The notes under the pieces: generated by a model
Databases searched by the model: none
Told to the model about the DNA's origin: nothing
What the model saw: the letters and a program-made list of their open reading frames with translations, nothing else
Position numbers and translations under genes: made by a program
Source of the DNA: JAWKUK01 sp964402175
Lineage (GTDB): Bacteria > Planctomycetota > UBA1135 > GCA-002686595
Assembly: GCA_964402175.1 (NCBI GenBank)
Contig: CAYOBN010000019.1
Span: 1 to 64,000, forward strand
Reading direction: 5' to 3'
Length of the DNA stretch: 64,000 bases
In this document: positions 57,454 through 64,000 of the stretch, piece after piece
How the letters are laid out: every line of letters begins with the position of its first letter
Numbering within the stretch: the stretch's first letter is position 1

Positions 57454-58085
57454 GACCGACCCTGGGTGCCCCCTCCGCGTCCCGCGCAGGCTTTACGCTG
57501 GCCGAAGCTGCGGTGACGATCGCGATCGTCGCGCTCGTGTTGACGGTGACCTTGCAGTCGCTCGAAGGGGCGAAGGTCTCCGCGATGCACACGATGTACC
57601 AGAAGACGGCCCGGGAGCTCGGGCTGCAGATGCTGGGTGAGATCGAAGCCGGGCGCTATCAGGACGAGCTCGACTCGGGCATGAGCGGCACGTTCGCCGA
57701 CCAGGACGCCCCGGATTACACCTGGGAGTTCGTCCTCGGGGATGAGACGTTCCCCGATCGGACCGAGTCGGATGTCGATCCGCGCTACCGGCCGTTCGAC
57801 AACTATCAGGCCCGCGACGACTGGCGCGAACAGAACACCGACGAGGACGAAGAAGAGGACGAACAGCCCTTCGAGAAGGTGAAGCTGCGCGTGCGGTATC
57901 CGAAGGTGCGCAGCTTCGAGGACGAGATCGTGCTGGAGCGCTGGGTGCGCTGGGCNNNNNNNNNNNNNNNNNNNNNNNNNNNNNNNNNNNNNNNNNNNNN
58001 NNNNNNNNNNNNNNNNNNNNNNNNNNNNNNNNNNNNNNNNNNNNNNNNNNNNNNNACGGGCGGTACGGGAGGCACGCAGAAATGA
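57450..58085 (+). CDS. gspI: Minor pseudopilin GspI, interrupted by an assembly gap
   Basis: Minor pseudopilin. The leader ends RAGFTLAEAAVTIAIV with Glu at +5. The acidic stretch NTDEDEEEDEQPF is followed by VKLRVRYPKVRSFEDEIVLERWVRW, and then the 100-N gap. The frame that resumes after the gap is TGGTGGTQK and the stop overlaps gspJ (ATGA). The 212-codon length assumes a gap of exactly 100 bases, which is a placeholder, so the true length is unknown. The Gly/Thr-rich tail suggests a repeat that broke the assembly. Confidence 0.8.
   Translation: MRPTLGAPSASRAGFTLAEAAVTIAIVALVLTVTLQSLEGAKVSAMHTMYQKTARELGLQMLGEIEAGRYQDELDSGMSGTFADQDAPDYTWEFVLGDETFPDRTESDVDPRYRPFDNYQARDDWREQNTDEDEEEDEQPFEKVKLRVRYPKVRSFEDEIVLERWVRWXXXXXXXXXXXXXXXXXXXXXXXXXXXXXXXXXXTGGTGGTQK
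57956..58055. other. Assembly gap (100 N)
   Basis: Exactly 100 unresolved bases, a standard scaffold placeholder, inside the 3' end of gspI. The right flank reads ACGGGCGGTACGGGAGGCAC, a Gly-Thr codon repeat, so the missing sequence is probably the same kind of repeat. Confidence 0.95.
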
Positions 58086-59026
58086 AGCCTCGGACCCCGC
58101 GCGCCGGTTTCACGATCGTCGAGGTGCTCCTCGCGATGCTGATCATGGGTTTGATGTTCACGAGCATCACCCAGCTCATGACCGCCGCCCAGAGCACCCG
58201 CGACTCCGTGCACAACATGCAGGAGTCGCAGATGGCGGGCCCGGCGATCCTCGACCTGGTCGAGCAGGACCTGCGCGCCATGATGACGATGGGCCTCCCG
58301 CGCTCGAGCTGGCTCCAGGTGCGCGACAAAGTCGTCGGCGGCCTCGATGCGGACCGCATCGACTTCATCACGACGACGGACTCGCTGATCGCGCGGCTCG
58401 AGGACCAGGAGTCGCCGAAGCGCTCGGACTACAACGAAGTCGGCTACATGCTGCGGCCCAACCCGCGGAACGACGAGTTCCTGGAGGTGTACCGGCGCGA
58501 GGACTTCGGGATCGACGACGAGCCCTTCGAAGGCGGTGAGTACACCTTCCTGACGGACCAGGTGAAGTCGTTCGACATCAAGGTCTACGCCGAAGACGGC
58601 CCGGACATCGACCCGCTCGACGGCTGGGAGTCCGGCGATGACGACGAAGATCGCTCGGGTCTGCCGGCAGCCATCGAGCTGCGCATCACGATCGAACTGA
58701 AGCCGCGCATCGACCGCGAGTCGCTCGACCTCGCGAGCCTGCGCCGCCGTACGGCCACCTACACGCGCTGGATCCGCCTGGACGAGGGCCTCCGGTTCGC
58801 GGCGGGTGAGTTCCCGCGCCTCGGGCTGCCCGCGGGGCCGTCGGCGGGCGATCCGGCGGGCGCAGGCGCAGGTGGGACGGGTGAAGGTGGCGCTGCCGGT
58901 ACCGGGGCCGGCGGAACCGGGGGCACCGGCGCCGGCGGGACCGGAGCCGGCGGCCGGGGTAGTGCAGGCGCCTCGCAGAACTTCGGCGGTCAAGACACCG
59001 GCACCGAGGCGAAGCGCGACGGTTGA
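58082..59026 (+). CDS. gspJ: Minor pseudopilin GspJ with Gly-rich tail
   Basis: Minor pseudopilin of 314 residues: RAGFTIVEVLLAMLIM with Glu at +5, then a GspJ-like domain to about residue 245 (YTFLTDQVKSFDIKVY). The last 60 residues are a Gly/Ala/Thr repeat (AGAGGTGEGG, TGAGGTGGTG) not found in typical GspJ, which are about 200 residues. Start overlaps gspI by ATGA. gspK, gspL, gspM and gspC do not follow; the next gene is the convergent serS. Confidence 0.88.
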   Translation: MKPRTPRAGFTIVEVLLAMLIMGLMFTSITQLMTAAQSTRDSVHNMQESQMAGPAILDLVEQDLRAMMTMGLPRSSWLQVRDKVVGGLDADRIDFITTTDSLIARLEDQESPKRSDYNEVGYMLRPNPRNDEFLEVYRREDFGIDDEPFEGGEYTFLTDQVKSFDIKVYAEDGPDIDPLDGWESGDDDEDRSGLPAAIELRITIELKPRIDRESLDLASLRRRTATYTRWIRLDEGLRFAAGEFPRLGLPAGPSAGDPAGAGAGGTGEGGAAGTGAGGTGGTGAGGTGAGGRGSAGASQNFGGQDTGTEAKRDG

Positions 59027-59056
59027 GCCTCTGGAGGCCGCCGCGCGCGCTCAACC
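59021..59056. terminator. Inverted repeat spanning both stop codons
   Basis: GGTTGAG (59021-59027) and CTCAACC (59050-59056) are perfect inverse copies and contain the stops of gspJ and serS. A small inner hairpin GCCTC/GAGGC lies at 59027-59038. A short bidirectional terminator is likely. Confidence 0.45.
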
Positions 59057-60331
59057 CAACGGCTTGCCGATCTGCGTGCGACCGCCCATGTACGGCACCA
59101 GCGGCGCCGGCACGGTCACGGTGCCATCGGCGTTCTGGTGGTTCTCCAGGATCGCGATCAGCATCCGCGCCGACGCCGCCACGGTGTTGTTCAGCGTGTG
59201 GCAGTGCCGCACCTTGCCATCCTCGCCGCGGTAACGCAGCGACAGGCGGCGCGCCTGGTAGTCGTGGAAGCGCGACGCGCTGTGGGTCTCGCCGAAGCCC
59301 TCGCGCGACGGCATCCAGGTCTCGATGTCGAACTTCTGCACCTGCCCCTGACCGAGGTCACCGCCACAGACGTTCACGACGCGGTACGGCAGCTCGAGCG
59401 ATTGCATGAGCTCCTCGGCGTTCCAGAGGATCGCGTGGTGGTGCTCCTTGCTGCGCTCTTCGTCCGCGACGTCGATCACGACCTGCTCGACCTTCTGGAA
59501 CTGGTGCACACGGTAGAGGCCCTTCGTGTCCTTGCCGTACGTACCGGCTTCGCGCCGATAACACGACGACAGCGCCACGAAGCGCAGCGGCAGCTCCGCG
59601 AGCTCCAGGATCTCGTCCTGGTGGAGCGCCGTCACCGGCACCTCGGCCGTCCCGACGAGGCACAGGTCATCGCGCTCGTCCGTCCGGTACGCCTGCTCTT
59701 CGCCGCCCGGGAAGTACCCCGTGCCGAACATCGTCTCGCGGCGCACGAGGGTCGGCACCGACAGCGGTACGAACCCCTTGGCGACCATGCGGTCGAAGGC
59801 GTAACGCATCACCGCGTGCTCGAGGAGCGACAGGTCCCCGCGCAGCACGTAGTTGCGGCTCCCGGCGAGGCGCGCGCCGCGCTGGACGTCCAGCCAGCCC
59901 TGGCCTTCGCCGAGGTCGATGTGCGAGCGCGCGGGGAAGTCGAACGTGCGCGGGGTCCCCACGCGGCGGAGCTCGACGTTGTCGGCATCGGTCAACCCGT
60001 CCGGCACCTCCGGCGCGGGCGGCGTCGGGACGAGGAGCATCAGGCGATCGAGCTCCTCCTGGTTCTCGTTCTGCTCCACTTCGAGCGCCTCGAGGCGCCG
60101 CTTCAGCTCCGCTTGGCCTGCGATGAGCTGCGCGCGCTCCTCGGCCGAAGCCTTCGGGATGAGCTTGCCGACGTTCTTCTGCTCGTTGCGCAGCGCGTCG
60201 ATCTCTGGAATGAGCGCGCGGCGGCGCTCGTCGAGGGCCACGATACGGTCGATGTCGACGGAGATGCGCTTCTTCTGCGCCCCCGCTTTCACGACATCGG
60301 GGAAGTCACGGATGAACTTGAGGTCGAGCAC
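59051..60331 (-). CDS. serS: Serine-tRNA ligase
   Basis: Charges tRNA-Ser. The 426-residue class II synthetase begins with the tRNA-binding coiled coil (LDLKFIRDFPDVV, and the helices around 30-110), then motif 2 (CYRREAGTYGKDTKGLYRVHQF) and motif 3 (HTLNNTVAASARMLIAILENHQ). The start is a GTG at 60331, 13 bases after the previous stop; the frame upstream is antisense noise. Length and motifs are standard. Confidence 0.97.
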   Translation of the reverse strand: MLDLKFIRDFPDVVKAGAQKKRISVDIDRIVALDERRRALIPEIDALRNEQKNVGKLIPKASAEERAQLIAGQAELKRRLEALEVEQNENQEELDRLMLLVPTPPAPEVPDGLTDADNVELRRVGTPRTFDFPARSHIDLGEGQGWLDVQRGARLAGSRNYVLRGDLSLLEHAVMRYAFDRMVAKGFVPLSVPTLVRRETMFGTGYFPGGEEQAYRTDERDDLCLVGTAEVPVTALHQDEILELAELPLRFVALSSCYRREAGTYGKDTKGLYRVHQFQKVEQVVIDVADEERSKEHHHAILWNAEELMQSLELPYRVVNVCGGDLGQGQVQKFDIETWMPSREGFGETHSASRFHDYQARRLSLRYRGEDGKVRHCHTLNNTVAASARMLIAILENHQNADGTVTVPAPLVPYMGGRTQIGKPLG

Positions 60332-60344
60332 GTGCGTGGAGGGG

Positions 60345-62345
60345 TCAGCGCCAGTTGCCGTCGATCTTGCCGAACAGCTTGTTCTTCTTCTCGGTGAGCT
60401 GGACCTCGACCTCGGTCTCGTTCGCGCGCTTCGGCAGCACGAGGTCCAAGGGCTTCCACATCGCGGCGTAGCCGCCCTTGCGATCGAAGCCGTCGCGGTC
60501 CTGGATGATGGACATCTCTTCGGGCTTCGAGGCCTTCTTCGTGCCCTTCTTGCGGTACGACGCTTCGGGGCGCGGCACACACAGGTAGAAGCGCTCGTAG
60601 CGCTCACCGCCCGAGCCCAGGACGGCCACGTTCTTGCCGACGACCGTGACGGACTCGTCCGCCGTCTCGTACGTCGCGGTCAGGTCGTACGGGGCGCCCA
60701 GCTTGACCGCGACGGTCTTGCCCTCGGTCACCTCGTAGGTCGGTGCGTCCTCGGTCGGCAGGACGAGCGCCTTCATGAGCTGCCGCTTCGCGCCTTTGGT
60801 CACGACGCCCCAATAGAGCTGATAGCGTCCGACGGGGACCTCGACCTCCTTGCCGCCGGCGAGGTCGAAGTACGCGTTCTCGAAGTCGTTCATGCCGCGC
60901 ACGACGAGGAACGTCGGCGCGACCCCTTTCACGTCGAGCTTGAGCTTGCCGGTCCGCATCGTCAGCGGGGTCGCGGTCAGCTTGGCGCCGTCTTCTTCGA
61001 CCTGGAGGCGCGTCCAACCCGACGGGAGCTTCACGTACTCGCTCCACGGCTGCGCGCGCTTGGAGTCGCCGATGCGCAGCGAGTCGAGCTCGGGCTGCAT
61101 GACCCCCTGCGACAGGCCGATGTGACCGTAGGTCTGCGGCGCCGAACCGCAGATCCCGTCCATGTTGTCGTCGTAGATCTGAAGGCGCACGCCCCCGACC
61201 TCTGCCAGGGTGCTGGTCGCGGGAAGGATGTACACGCTCCAGTTGTCGTCGCTCGCGAGGTTCGAGAGTTCGACGCCTTGGTATTGGTCGACCTGCGTGC
61301 CGGTCTGCACGAAGAAGGCCCACTTGCGCTTCGAAGGTCCCAGCGTGACCTCGAAGACCTCCAGGTTGCCCTTCGTGGGCACTTCGACGTCACCCTTGCC
61401 GTCGCCGTCGGAGTCGAGCTCGACACGGTTCGCGCCCGAGCGGTAGAACGCGGGACCGCCGGTGATGCGCGCCGGCAGCTCGGCCTTCGAGCCGACCGCG
61501 CCGAAGCGCAGGGCGTCCCAGATCATGAAGTGCTCGTCGAGGAAGTAGTTCGGGCGCGAGAACGCCTCGACCTGCTCGAGGGGCTCGAACGCGGGCGCGA
61601 CGACGACCGCGGCGCCGTTCGGCGTCGCGACGGCGCCCGCGCCCGCAGCGCCTTCCGCGCCACCCTCCGCGGGCGCGCCGAAGCCGAGGCCCTCCAGGCG
61701 CTCGAGGCTCGGCAGCACTTCGCGGTACGGCCGATCCTTCAGGTCGATCGCGTTGCGCGAATCGATGAACTTGCGGTACGCCTGCGCGACGTCCCGCAGG
61801 TTCGCCGTCGGTCCCTGGTGGCGCTCGTCGAGGCAGAGCGAGCGGTGGAACCAGGCCATGCCGGCGTAATAACCGTCTTCGATCTGCTCGAACGCCTCGG
61901 CGTAGCCCTTGAAGTCGTCGGCGAGCGCCGCGAGCTTGCTCTTCTCCTTCGCGGCTTCGGCCTCGGTGAACGTCGTGACCGCCTTGTCGTAGGACATCCG
62001 CAGGCGCTGGCGCTCGCGCTGTGCGGGCGGATTCATGCGCGAGAAGTAGCGCTCCATGTTGCGCACGAAGTCGCCGCCCTTGCTGTCCGCCCACGCCTTC
62101 ACGAGGGCCTCGAGCCGGATGCTGATCCGCTCGCTCGGCGCAGCCGCCACCGCCTCGCACGTCTCCATGACGAGGTAGATCGTGAACATCTCGTTGCCGT
62201 TGACGATGCGCTTGATCTCATCCTTCGAGTTGAGCTCGACGGCTTTGTCGAAGCGCGCGCGGAACTGGTCGAAGGTCTCCTGGGGCGCCGCGACGACCAA
62301 CGCCGGGGGGGTCAGGAGCGACAACAGCGGGAGAAGAAACGTCAT
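60345..62345 (-). CDS. Large exported protein of unknown function
   Basis: A 666-residue protein with a signal peptide (MTFLLPLLSLLTPPALVVAA). Residues 20-200 are helical and charged, perhaps tetratricopeptide-like (AYRKFIDSRNAI, YYAGMAWFHRSLCLDE). An Ala/Gly linker near 210-235 leads to a beta-rich part with two acidic loops that resemble calcium sites (DSDGDGKGDVE and YDDNMDGICG). The end has more beta domains of unclear type. I do not recognise a family. It is 13 bases upstream of the serS start, so the two may be co-transcribed. Confidence 0.7.
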   Translation of the reverse strand: MTFLLPLLSLLTPPALVVAAPQETFDQFRARFDKAVELNSKDEIKRIVNGNEMFTIYLVMETCEAVAAAPSERISIRLEALVKAWADSKGGDFVRNMERYFSRMNPPAQRERQRLRMSYDKAVTTFTEAEAAKEKSKLAALADDFKGYAEAFEQIEDGYYAGMAWFHRSLCLDERHQGPTANLRDVAQAYRKFIDSRNAIDLKDRPYREVLPSLERLEGLGFGAPAEGGAEGAAGAGAVATPNGAAVVVAPAFEPLEQVEAFSRPNYFLDEHFMIWDALRFGAVGSKAELPARITGGPAFYRSGANRVELDSDGDGKGDVEVPTKGNLEVFEVTLGPSKRKWAFFVQTGTQVDQYQGVELSNLASDDNWSVYILPATSTLAEVGGVRLQIYDDNMDGICGSAPQTYGHIGLSQGVMQPELDSLRIGDSKRAQPWSEYVKLPSGWTRLQVEEDGAKLTATPLTMRTGKLKLDVKGVAPTFLVVRGMNDFENAYFDLAGGKEVEVPVGRYQLYWGVVTKGAKRQLMKALVLPTEDAPTYEVTEGKTVAVKLGAPYDLTATYETADESVTVVGKNVAVLGSGGERYERFYLCVPRPEASYRKKGTKKASKPEEMSIIQDRDGFDRKGGYAAMWKPLDLVLPKRANETEVEVQLTEKKNKLFGKIDGNWR

Positions 62346-62417
62346 GGCGGGACCTCGGGCTGCGGCGCCGGACGCACCGCGGGCCCGCATCTTAACGTCC
62401 CCGCACTCCCCCCGGGA

Positions 62418-63257
62418 TCAGCGGCCCCGCTCGGACTGGCGCTTCAAGAACTCCCGGTCGGCTGCGCTGAGGGACCCGAGCCCCTCGCGCTTGATGCGCG
62501 CCAGGAGCTGGTCGAGGCGCACGTCGTCGGAGACCCGCCGCTCCTCCTGCGCGACGGCGCGCTTGCGCTCCAGGACGTCGAGCGGGTCGATCCAGAGCCA
62601 ACGGCGGCGCGCCGCCAAGTACCCATAGGCCGCCCCCCCGAGGTGCACCAGCAGCGCCACATCGTCCCGCCGGAAGCCCTGCAGCTCGATCACGAGCGAG
62701 AAGACATCCAAGCCCACGAGGAGCACCGCCAGCACCCACAACCGCACCGGCACGATGATGAGGTAGACCGTCGAGTTCGGCCGCAGCACCGCCGCAGCGA
62801 CGATCATCGCCAGGCACGCCCCCGACGCACCGAGCACCGGCCCCCCACCCTGGATGAGCGGAGCGCCGAGGAGGTGCACCAAGGCCGCGACGACCACCGC
62901 CGCGAGGTAGTGCACGAGGAACCGCCGCCCACCGATCTCGGCTTCGACGCTGCCTCCGAAGAAGTACAGCGTCAGCATGTTGAAGGCCAGGTGCCCGAGC
63001 GACAGCGGATCGTGCAGGAAGCCGTAGGTCAGCACCTGCCACACCGGCACGAGCGGGAACGCCTGGGCCCACACGTCGCGGTAGAGCGTCAGCCACTTCA
63101 CCGCGCCGAGCCGGTCCGGCCCGGCGAAGCCGAGCAGCACGAAGACGATGAACGCCGCGAAGTTCGCCAGGATCAGCCGCTTGACCATCGGGGTCAGCGG
63201 CGGAAACGCGAACGACACCCGCGCCGAGGCGCCATGTCCCGGATCCCACTGGTTCAT
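62418..63257 (-). CDS. Rhomboid family intramembrane serine protease
   Basis: A 279-residue membrane protein with about six helices. The catalytic Ser145 is in GASG and His205 in HLGGAAYGY; His89 and Asn93 (GHLAFNM) are the oxyanion-related residues of the family. The C-terminal 60 residues are charged and cytoplasmic. It would cleave membrane proteins within the bilayer; the substrate is unknown. It is 27 bases downstream of the folD start-side gene end, on the same strand. Confidence 0.93.
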   Translation of the reverse strand: MNQWDPGHGASARVSFAFPPLTPMVKRLILANFAAFIVFVLLGFAGPDRLGAVKWLTLYRDVWAQAFPLVPVWQVLTYGFLHDPLSLGHLAFNMLTLYFFGGSVEAEIGGRRFLVHYLAAVVVAALVHLLGAPLIQGGGPVLGASGACLAMIVAAAVLRPNSTVYLIIVPVRLWVLAVLLVGLDVFSLVIELQGFRRDDVALLVHLGGAAYGYLAARRRWLWIDPLDVLERKRAVAQEERRVSDDVRLDQLLARIKREGLGSLSAADREFLKRQSERGR

Positions 63258-63284
63258 CGCCGCGCTTCCGTGGTGAGGCCTCGC

Positions 63285-64000
63285 TCAGGCGGACTGGAAC
63301 AGCCCCGCCTCGTCCACGCCCGCGGCGCGCGCCGCGGCGACGAGCGTGTTCTTGAGCAGCATCGCGATGGTCATCGGCCCGACCCCGCCCGGCACTGGAG
63401 TGATCGCCCGCGCCCGCGGCGCCGCCGCGGCGTAGTCGACGTCCCCGACGAGGGTCCCGTCGGCCAGGCGGTTGATGCCGACATCGAGCACGATGGCCCC
63501 CTCGCGCACCCAGTCGCCCTGGACGAGGTTCGGCACCCCCACCGCCGCGATGAGGACGTCCGCGCGGCGGCAGTGCGCGGCGAGGTCGCGGGTGCGGCTG
63601 TGGCACAGCGTGACCGTCGCATTGCGCGCCAGCGCCAGCAGCGCCACCGGTTTACCGACGAGCTGGGAGCGGCCGACGACCACGACCTCCTGCCCCGCGA
63701 GCGGCAGCCCGTAGCGGTCCATAAGCTCGATGCAGCCCGCGGGAGTGCACGGCACGAGGCCGACGCCGCCCGTGAACAGGGCGCCCGCGCTGGCGTCCGT
63801 GAGCCCGTCCACGTCCTTCGCCGGATTGAGCCGCGCCAGCACCCGGGCCGCATCGAGCCCCTTCGGCAGCGGAAGCTGCACCAGGATGCCGTGCACCTCG
63901 GGGTCCCGGTTCAGGCGCTCGACGACGGCCTCCAGGTCCGCCTGCGAGGTCTCGGCGGGCAGCCTCTCCGTGCGCACCGCAAAACCGACCTCGTGGGCGG
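63285..64000 (-). CDS. folD: FolD bifunctional methylenetetrahydrofolate dehydrogenase/cyclohydrolase (5' end outside window)
   Basis: The C-terminal 238 or so residues of FolD, open at the window edge. GILVQLPLP, PAKDVDGL, the cofactor-binding VVGRSQLVGKPVA and TPVPGGVGPMT are diagnostic. It interconverts methylene-, methenyl- and formyl-tetrahydrofolate for one-carbon metabolism. The catalytic Lys of the N-terminal part lies outside. The first in-frame start seen (GTG 63977) is not the true start, since homologous sequence continues to base 64000. Confidence 0.95.
   Translation of the reverse strand, partial: AHEVGFAVRTERLPAETSQADLEAVVERLNRDPEVHGILVQLPLPKGLDAARVLARLNPAKDVDGLTDASAGALFTGGVGLVPCTPAGCIELMDRYGLPLAGQEVVVVGRSQLVGKPVALLALARNATVTLCHSRTRDLAAHCRRADVLIAAVGVPNLVQGDWVREGAIVLDVGINRLADGTLVGDVDYAAAAPRARAITPVPGGVGPMTIAMLLKNTLVAAARAAGVDEAGLFQSA

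Overview
The window is a 64 kb piece of a very GC-rich bacterial chromosome, densely packed on both strands, with many ATGA/GTGA start-stop overlaps and frequent GTG or TTG starts. The gene content points to Planctomycetota. There is a planctomycete cytochrome/DUF1549/DUF1553 protein (PSD1 type), a secreted alpha/alpha-toroid protein beside it, an FG-GAP repeat exoprotein with a cysteine-rich C-terminal module, and several large secreted proteins without a clear family. The lineage call is an inference from gene families, not from a marker-gene tree. I see no rRNA, tRNA, CRISPR array, insertion sequence or prophage. A run of 100 N at 57956-58055 marks an assembly gap inside gspI.

Layout. 54-10212 (minus): moaC, accB-accC, a FecR-like lipoprotein, then nucleotide-sugar genes (UDP-glucuronate decarboxylase, glmS, a UDP-glucuronate 4-epimerase-like enzyme, rfbA, rfbD, rfbB). 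10474-12978 (plus): a large Prc-like S41 protease with two EF-hand-type loops inserted in its catalytic domain. 13091-22022: FG-GAP exoprotein, C2H2-finger protein, Tat-exported superoxide dismutase, PaaZ-type aldehyde dehydrogenase, dienoyl-CoA-reductase-like SDR, murQ with a 48-residue membrane protein, and an unusual composite DNA-binding protein. 22030-26556 (minus): the toroid/PSD1 pair. 26643-29506 (plus): a membrane histidine kinase and an NtrC-family regulator that has lost GAFTGA.

29526-36563 (plus) looks like a membrane-lipid island: olsB-olsA (ornithine lipid synthesis), a DinB-fold protein, a TANGO2/NRDE protein, an 875-residue fusion of alpha/beta hydrolase, DedA/VTT membrane domain and ATP-grasp ligase, a YHS lipoprotein and a second olsB-like gene. 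A hairpin with arms of about 30 bp separates it from dnaK.

38745-45455 (minus) reads in transcription order as histidine kinase, sigma-54 activator, fused ferredoxin/NrfD membrane subunit and molybdopterin oxidoreductase, a compact self-regulated respiratory operon without Tat signals. 45494-50639 holds a TsaC-phosphatase fusion, a GIN-domain lipoprotein, a spermidine-synthase-like membrane protein and an EIIA-Ntr protein. 50996-59026 (plus) is a type II secretion operon gspDEFGHIJ. 59051-64000 (minus) has serS, a large exported protein of unknown function, a rhomboid protease and the 3' part of folD.

The strongest candidates for something undescribed are the hydrolase-DedA-ATP-grasp fusion with its lipid-enzyme neighbours and the composite RpoA-CTD-like/sigma-region-4-like/winged-helix protein at 19839-22022.
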